Below, piece after piece: positions 5,562 through 9,866 of a DNA stretch of 9,866 nt. The position numbers and the translations under genes were made by a program. The number at the start of each line of letters is the position of its first letter. Position 1 is the stretch's first letter. The notes below the pieces were generated by a model. That model made no database searches. It was not told the origin of the DNA and saw only the letters and a list, made by a program, of their open reading frames with translations. The DNA comes from an uncultured Bacilli bacterium. GTDB lineage: Bacteria; Bacillota_I; Bacilli_A; RF39; UBA660. Where the stretch lies: NCBI GenBank assembly GCA_947631885.1, contig CANRMZ010000031.1:1-9866 (forward strand). Reading direction: 5' to 3'.

Positions 5562-6011
5562 ATGAAAGATATAAAAGGTCAAAGAAGAAAACTAGAAATT
5601 CTATTATTGTCTTTAATGGTGGTAGCTTTAGTAAGACAATCAAGCGGGGGAATAGAAAAAACAGATAATTCATTAGATGAAAGATCACTATCATATTTAG
5701 AAGATACAACAGTAGATTTTGAAAATATTAATCAAAGTTTTGATTCATTAGATGAAAGTAAAGGAGCTTATACAGAAGAGGAAATTGCTCTTTTATTAGA
5801 GGAAGGGACTGTAATTAAAATGCCTTATGGTAATGGTCCATTTTGTGTATACTATATTAGAGTTCAAAATCCTGATGCTCAACACATTGTTCCACAAGGT
5901 TATGAGCAATATCAAGAACTTTTGCCAATTGCAACTTCTGAGGGAGTCCTTTATCACAAGACGCCTGTATACGTTTCTAAAAAGTCCGAAACTACAAGAG
6001 GATTAAAATAA
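5562..6011 (+). CDS. Small exported protein of unknown function, paralog 1
   Basis: I do not recognise a family. The 149-residue product has a basic N-terminus (K-G-Q-R-R-K) and a hydrophobic segment at about 11-24, a signal peptide or anchor. An acidic Ser/Asp-rich linker (about 33-67) follows, then a C-terminal domain (about 69-137) starting Y-T-E-E-E-I and containing P-Q-G-Y-E-Q-Y-Q-E-L. That domain and the M-K-D-I-K start match the next gene, so the two are paralogs. Unlike that neighbour it has no Cys at the end of the hydrophobic segment, so it is not a lipoprotein. ATG start; AGAGGG lies 5 bases upstream. It has its own -10 box and a terminator overlapping the stop codon, so it is probably a single-gene unit. 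It is divergent from the adhesin operon; shared control is possible but not shown. Confidence 0.75.
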   Translation: MKDIKGQRRKLEILLLSLMVVALVRQSSGGIEKTDNSLDERSLSYLEDTTVDFENINQSFDSLDESKGAYTEEEIALLLEEGTVIKMPYGNGPFCVYYIRVQNPDAQHIVPQGYEQYQELLPIATSEGVLYHKTPVYVSKKSETTRGLK

Positions 6012-6020
6012 TCCTTTTTT
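5996..6020 (+). terminator. Intrinsic terminator after paralog 1
   Basis: AGGATTA (5999-6005) pairs perfectly with 6009-6015 around a 3-base loop. The stem can be extended outward through the Ts, and a six-T run (6015-6020) follows. It includes the stop codon at 6009-6011. Confidence 0.75.
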
Positions 6021-6037
6021 ATTTAATTTAATCATAG

Positions 6038-6065
6038 TTGCAATTTTAAAAAAATATATTATAAT
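6038..6065 (+). promoter_or_regulatory. Promoter of paralog 2
   Basis: TTGCAA (6038-6043), a 16-base spacer and a perfect TATAAT (6060-6065). The start would be near 6072, about 20 bases before the GTG at 6093. Confidence 0.55.
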
Positions 6066-6092
6066 AATGCCTTATGAAAGAAGAATTATAAA

Positions 6093-6557
6093 GTGTTATC
6101 AGATATAAAAAATAAAAAGTTACAACTTAAGTCAATGCTTCTTACTTTAACAATTATTCTTGCTAGTAATGGTTGTACAATTGATAGTGAAGCGGAGGAG
6201 ACTTTACAAAAACCTATTATATATGATTATGATAACTCTATTTCTACGGAGCCAAAAGATGTTCAAGTTTATCCAACTTTAGAAGAGTTTATTAGCAAAG
6301 ATATTTATACAGAAGATGATATAGTCTTAGGCATCTCTATGGGAATTATTGTTACCATTCAAACAAAGGGGAGTCCTTGGTATACGTATTGCATTAAAGA
6401 TATGGATGAAAATAGCACATATACACCACCTGCTGGATATAGTGCTTATGAAGAACTTGTGGGGGTAGGCTTAGACGAAAATGGTAAAGTTACTTACATT
6501 AAAGGTGGTATTTATCATGATGTTCCTACGCATGCCGAGCAATTTTTGACAAAATAA
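6093..6557 (+). CDS. Small exported protein of unknown function, paralog 2 (possible lipoprotein)
   Basis: A 154-residue relative of the preceding gene, with no recognised family. It has a basic start (S-D-I-K-N-K-K), a hydrophobic segment (about 15-24) and then S-N-G-C-T. The Cys at 28 could be a lipid-attachment site, though the -3 residue is not the usual Leu. A linker leads to a C-terminal domain (about 71-141) with Y-T-E-D-D-I, a conserved Pro-x-x-x-Tyr and P-A-G-Y-S-A-Y-E-E-L, aligning with paralog 1. The start is GTG: an in-frame stop lies at 6075-6077 and the encoded D-I-K aligns with the ATG start of paralog 1. The ribosome site (AAGAAG, about 9 bases upstream) is weak. The ATG at 6074 opens only a six-codon frame ending at 6091, perhaps accidental. 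No clear terminator follows. Confidence 0.72.
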   Translation: MLSDIKNKKLQLKSMLLTLTIILASNGCTIDSEAEETLQKPIIYDYDNSISTEPKDVQVYPTLEEFISKDIYTEDDIVLGISMGIIVTIQTKGSPWYTYCIKDMDENSTYTPPAGYSAYEELVGVGLDENGKVTYIKGGIYHDVPTHAEQFLTK

Positions 6558-6567
6558 TTTACTACTA

Positions 6568-6596
6568 TTGAATACTAGAATTTAATGTCATATAAT
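6568..6596 (+). promoter_or_regulatory. Promoter of the PepSY gene
   Basis: TTGAAT (6568-6573), a 17-base spacer and a perfect TATAAT (6591-6596). Start expected near 6603, with GAGGAG (6605-6610) directly after it and the ATG at 6620. This is the best-formed promoter in the window. Confidence 0.7.
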
Positions 6597-6619
6597 TATT
6601 ATACGAGGAGTGTGTTATT

Positions 6620-7210
6620 ATGAAAAAAAGTACAAAAATAATTATAATTTCTATAATATGTGTAGTAGTTTTATTATTACTTGGAGCTTTAGGATATTTC
6701 ATTTATATAAAAAGCACATATATCTCTAAAGATGTAGTAAAAGAAATTATTTTAAATGATACTAAACTTAACGAGAAAGATGTAACTTTTAAAGATATCG
6801 ATTTAGATCTAGATGATGGCCTTCATGTATATGATGTAGAATTTTATTATAATAGAGTTGAATACTCTTATGAGATAGATGCTAAAACAGGTAAGATAAT
6901 AACAAGTGATTTTATAAACAATTCTTTAAATAATAATTCTGAAAATAGTAATACTACTTCAAATGATAACTCTACAAATACTGAAAAAAATGATAGTAAA
7001 AATTACATTACTAAAGAAGAGGCCAGAGATATTGCAATAAATGATGCAGGTTTTTCTTTAGATAGTGTTACCTTAATTAAAGCAGAATTTGATTATGATA
7101 ATGGTATTGCTATTTATGAAGTAGAATTTGTGAATGGTAATCTAGAGTACGATTATGAAATAAATGCTATTACTAAGGAAATAGTTAGTAAGAAACAAGA
7201 AAGAAGATAA
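6620..7210 (+). CDS. Membrane-anchored protein with two PepSY domains
   Basis: A 196-residue protein with one N-terminal membrane helix (about 7-30) and two extracellular PepSY domains (about 34-97 and 129-192) joined by a Ser/Asn/Thr-rich linker (98-128). Both domains have the family pattern: a helix with A-x-x-I-A or V-K-E-I-I, then D-x-D-D-G or D-Y-D-N-G, Y-x-V-E-F, Y-x-Y-E-I-x-A and T-G/K-x-I at the end. PepSY domains occur in precursors of secreted peptidases, where they inhibit the enzyme, and in many stand-alone cell-surface proteins of unknown role. No peptidase is next to it here, so its partner is unknown. It has its own promoter and terminator and a strong GAGGAG ribosome site 9 bases before the ATG. 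Confidence 0.88.
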   Translation: MKKSTKIIIISIICVVVLLLLGALGYFIYIKSTYISKDVVKEIILNDTKLNEKDVTFKDIDLDLDDGLHVYDVEFYYNRVEYSYEIDAKTGKIITSDFINNSLNNNSENSNTTSNDNSTNTEKNDSKNYITKEEARDIAINDAGFSLDSVTLIKAEFDYDNGIAIYEVEFVNGNLEYDYEINAITKEIVSKKQERR

Positions 7211-7241
7211 AATAGAGCTATTTAAAGCTTTATTTTTTTTT
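7210..7241 (+). terminator. Intrinsic terminator after the PepSY gene
   Basis: A 10-base stem (7210-7219 with 7226-7235, one G-T pair) closes a 6-base loop and is followed by a T-run to 7241. It begins at the last base of the PepSY stop codon. The T-run lies where the -35 of the next promoter should be, so the two elements share bases. Confidence 0.7.
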
Positions 7242-7250
7242 AAGTAAATA

Positions 7251-7259
7251 TGCTATAAT
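7251..7259 (+). promoter_or_regulatory. Extended -10 promoter of the copper ATPase gene
   Basis: TGCTATAAT is a perfect extended -10. No good -35 is present because the T-run of the upstream terminator occupies that position. The start would be near 7266, at the ribosome site (AAGGTGG, 7265-7271), giving a leader of about ten bases. No clear copper-repressor operator is seen nearby. Confidence 0.6.
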
Positions 7260-7275
7260 ACTTTAAGGTGGTATT

Positions 7276-9483
7276 ATGAAGAAAATTATCTTAAGTATCG
7301 AGGGAATGACTTGTAGTGCCTGTTCAAATGGATTAGAAAAATACCTAAACAAACAAAAAGGCATTAAAAATGCTTCCGTTAATTTAGTAATGTCTACCGC
7401 ATCAATTGAATACGACGATAATCTAACACTTAGTGATTTAGAAAAGTTTGTGGCTAATGCAGGCTTTAAAAGTCTAGGTAAAGCCAATCTTGCTAATGAA
7501 GAGAAAAAGGCAAGTAAATACCCCTTTGTTATATTTGGTATTTTAGCTTTATTGCTAATGTATATATCTATGGCCCATATGGCGAATTTGCCAATGATAA
7601 ACATTCTTAATCATCATATGCACTCTATAAATTATAGTGTAACTTTATTAGTATTAACGCTTCCTTTTATTATATTTGGTTTTGACATTATAAAAAACGG
7701 TTATAAAAATTTTATCCACAAAATGCCTAATATGGATACTCTAGTTACCCTAGGTATTATAGCTAGTTTAGGCTATAGTATTTTTAGTGTCATAATGATT
7801 ATTAATGGTAAAGTACATTATGTAGAAAATCTATATTTTGAATCTGTAGCATTTGTTATTTATTTTGTTAAATTAGGTAGATTTATTGATCAAAGAGCTC
7901 ACGCTAAAACGAAAGATGCTATTAAAGATTTAGTAAAAGTAACACCTGAATATGCCAAAATAAAGGTTAATAACGAAGTTAAAGAAATAACTATAGATGA
8001 AGTAAAAAAAGGTGACATACTAATTTGCTATGCTGGCGATAAAATTGCCGTAGATGGCAAAGTTATAAGCGGTCAAACCCATACTGATGAATCATTTATA
8101 ACCGGTGAATCTAAGCCTGTGAAAAAAAATAAAGGCGATAATGTTATCGCGGGTTCTATAAACTATGATGGAGTTATTGAATATAAGGCTGAAAAAATAG
8201 GTAAAGAGTCGACTATTTCTCAAGTTGTTAATCTTGTATTGGAGGCTACTAACACTAAGGCACCCATTGCTAAAGAGGCTGATAAGATATGTACATACTT
8301 TGTACCTGTTATTATGTTTATAGCTATCTTAACTTTTATTATTAATTTAATTATTAGCCATTCATTTATTAATGCTCTTAACTTTTTTGTTTCTGTTTTG
8401 GTGGTAGCATGCCCTTGTGCTCTTGGACTTGCAACACCACTTGCAATTGTGGTCTCTCAGGGTATATGTGCTAAAAATGGTATTTTTTTTATATCAAGTG
8501 AAATATTAGAGCTTGCTAGTAAAGTAAATGTTGTAGTGTTTGATAAAACAGGTACTTTAACCAATGGTAATATTACAATATCTAAAGTTTATAACTATAG
8601 TAATTATCCAAAAGATGAACTTCTATCTATTTTAGGAACTTTAGAATCTCATATTACTCATCCCATTGCTAAAGGTGTTATAAGTTATTTAAATAAACAA
8701 AAAATCTCCTATGAAAAGTGTACAAATGTTGAAGCAATCGAAGGTATGGGTATTAAAGTTAAATTTAATAATAAAGAATATTATGCCGGCAATAATAAGA
8801 TAATTAAAAAACTTAATATTGATAATGATTATCTAAATGATGAAAAAGAATTATTAAATGATGGCTGCACAATCATCTATATTATTGAAAATAATAAAAT
8901 TATCGGTTTAATAGGACTTAAAGACACTGAAAGAAAAGAAGCTAAGAAAGTAATAGATAAGCTTAACGAATTAAATATTGTAACTATAATGCTCACTGGT
9001 GATAATGAAAATGTTGCTCAAAAAGTCGGTAATAGCTTAGGAATCAAAAGTGTTATAGCAAGTGCTCTTCCTAAGGATAAAACCAATGTTATTAATACTT
9101 TAAAAGAAAATGGTAATATTGTGGCTATGGTAGGCGACGGAATTAATGATGCCCCGAGCTTAGTAAGTAGTAATATCGGTATTTCTATAACAGGAGCTAC
9201 GGATATAGCTACCTCATCAGCCGATGTAATACTTATGAATGATAATTTAAATGCTATTATAAACTTAATATCTATTAGTAAGAAAACATTAACAAATATT
9301 AAACAAAATTTATTCTGGGCATTTATTTATAATGTATGTATGGTTCCCATCGCATGTGGAATGTTTTCCAAGTGGGGATTTACGATTAACCCTATGATTG
9401 CAAGCCTTGCTATGATTATTTCTAGTACTTTTGTTGCTTTTAACTCGCTTAGACTTAAAAGAATAAAAATAAAAGGAGAATAG
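7276..9483 (+). CDS. copA: Cu(+)-exporting P1B-1 ATPase
   Basis: A 735-residue integral membrane pump that uses ATP to move Cu(+) out of the cytoplasm. It has one N-terminal heavy-metal domain (about 1-70) with the metal-binding pair Cys13/Cys16 in G-M-T-C-S-A-C, then eight membrane helices. The actuator motif T-G-E-S is at 276-279 and the transport motif C-P-C at 379-381. The phosphorylated Asp423 is in D-K-T-G-T-L-T, His462-Pro463 is in the nucleotide domain, and G-D-G-I-N-D-A-P is at 620-627. Copper specificity comes from Tyr685-Asn686 in helix 7 and Met713, Ser716 and Ser717 in helix 8, the P1B-1 pattern. The length is normal for a one-domain CopA. The hemolysin III-like gene starts 4 bases after the stop and is probably cotranscribed. 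No copper chaperone or CsoR/CopY gene is in view. Confidence 0.95.
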   Translation: MKKIILSIEGMTCSACSNGLEKYLNKQKGIKNASVNLVMSTASIEYDDNLTLSDLEKFVANAGFKSLGKANLANEEKKASKYPFVIFGILALLLMYISMAHMANLPMINILNHHMHSINYSVTLLVLTLPFIIFGFDIIKNGYKNFIHKMPNMDTLVTLGIIASLGYSIFSVIMIINGKVHYVENLYFESVAFVIYFVKLGRFIDQRAHAKTKDAIKDLVKVTPEYAKIKVNNEVKEITIDEVKKGDILICYAGDKIAVDGKVISGQTHTDESFITGESKPVKKNKGDNVIAGSINYDGVIEYKAEKIGKESTISQVVNLVLEATNTKAPIAKEADKICTYFVPVIMFIAILTFIINLIISHSFINALNFFVSVLVVACPCALGLATPLAIVVSQGICAKNGIFFISSEILELASKVNVVVFDKTGTLTNGNITISKVYNYSNYPKDELLSILGTLESHITHPIAKGVISYLNKQKISYEKCTNVEAIEGMGIKVKFNNKEYYAGNNKIIKKLNIDNDYLNDEKELLNDGCTIIYIIENNKIIGLIGLKDTERKEAKKVIDKLNELNIVTIMLTGDNENVAQKVGNSLGIKSVIASALPKDKTNVINTLKENGNIVAMVGDGINDAPSLVSSNIGISITGATDIATSSADVILMNDNLNAIINLISISKKTLTNIKQNLFWAFIYNVCMVPIACGMFSKWGFTINPMIASLAMIISSTFVAFNSLRLKRIKIKGE

Positions 9484-9486
9484 TAT

Positions 9487-9866
9487 ATGAGTTTAAAAAC
9501 AAGAATACAAATTCCTAAATATACGCTTGGTGAAGAAATTACCAGCGCCATAATTCATGGAATCGGAGCCTTACTTTCTATTGCGGCTTTAGTATTATGC
9601 GTTGTATTTAGTGCTATTCATCATAATGCTTATGCAGTAGTTTCAAGTGTTATTTATGGAACAACTTCCATTATTTTATATACAATGTCGACTTTATATC
9701 ATTCTTTAAAAGTTAATAATGCTAAAAGAGTATTTAGAATTATTGATCATTGTAGTATATATTTATTAATCGCGGGTACTTATACTCCATATGCCTTGGT
9801 TGCTCTTCCCAAAACTTTAGGTTGGGTTATTTTTGGCATCAACTGGGGGTGCGCTGTTTTAGGAAT
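9487..9866 (+). CDS. Hemolysin III / YqfA family membrane protein, 5' part
   Basis: The first 126 codons of a gene that runs off the right edge; the family is usually a little over 200 residues. The frame starts M-S-L-K-T-R and soon reads G-E-E-I-T-S-A-I-I-H-G-I-G, the typical opening of the family. S-T-L-Y-H-S follows, then R-I-I-D-H-C-S-I-Y-L-L-I-A-G-T-Y-T-P-Y. The conserved Ser, His and Asp of these motifs are a mark of the wider PAQR/CREST membrane hydrolase-like superfamily. At least three hydrophobic segments are present. The name comes from a Bacillus cereus protein; most members are not proven toxins, and a membrane-homeostasis role is more likely. AAAAGGAG lies 8 bases before the ATG and the gene follows copA with a 3-base gap, so they form an operon. 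Confidence 0.9.
   Translation, partial: MSLKTRIQIPKYTLGEEITSAIIHGIGALLSIAALVLCVVFSAIHHNAYAVVSSVIYGTTSIILYTMSTLYHSLKVNNAKRVFRIIDHCSIYLLIAGTYTPYALVALPKTLGWVIFGINWGCAVLG

Noticed and set aside
6074..6091. Six-codon frame as a leader peptide or alternative start for paralog 2
   Set aside because: It is in a different frame, ends two bases before the GTG and has no ribosome site of its own; it is probably accidental.

Overview
The window is AT-rich, uses the standard genetic code (Trp is TGG; TAA and TAG serve as stops) and has purine-rich Shine-Dalgarno sites. It carries a sortase-anchored surface protein with a Cys-Gln thioester domain. This points to a low-GC Gram-positive bacterium (Bacillota), probably a gut-type lineage such as Erysipelotrichales or the RF39/CAG Bacilli. 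The lineage is inferred from style only; no marker gene is present.

Left edge (1-715, + strand): the tail of a peptidoglycan glucosaminidase gene is joined in frame to the last part of a Zn/Cd-type P-type ATPase gene. The joint lies near 260-277, where both families have an Ala-Lys-Ala-Leu-like stretch. A stop codon sits 30 bases later, where the ATPase family normally has Gln. The result is either a decayed deletion fusion or an assembly chimera.

Middle (717-5090, - strand): four genes read right to left and look like one operon. In transcription order they are a small sigma-region-4-like DNA-binding protein, a secreted Asn/Glu-rich protein with a four-cysteine C-terminal domain, a 908-residue thioester adhesin with six CnaB/SpaA-type domains, and a sortase overlapping the adhesin gene by 23 bases. 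A hairpin terminator spans the convergent stop codons at the left end. The adhesin and sortase would build a covalently anchored, possibly covalently sticking, surface fibre.

Control region (5091-5561): this 471-base gap holds a good minus-strand promoter (5355-5383) with two 12-base direct repeats 23 bases apart just upstream of it. Between promoter and first gene lies a 185-base segment bounded by perfect 17-base inverted repeats (5122-5138 and 5290-5306). Inside it is a terminator-like hairpin that faces the operon. This layout suggests an on/off switch for the adhesin, possibly by DNA inversion, and is the most interesting part of the window. No recombinase gene is visible in the window.

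Right side (5562-9866, + strand): two related small secreted proteins of unknown function come first, each with its own promoter. They are followed by a membrane-anchored protein with two PepSY domains, a complete Cu(+)-type P1B-1 ATPase (copA-like), and the first 126 codons of a hemolysin III family membrane protein in the same operon, cut by the window end. Several of these genes have the -10 box only 16-27 bases before the start codon, so their leaders must be very short.
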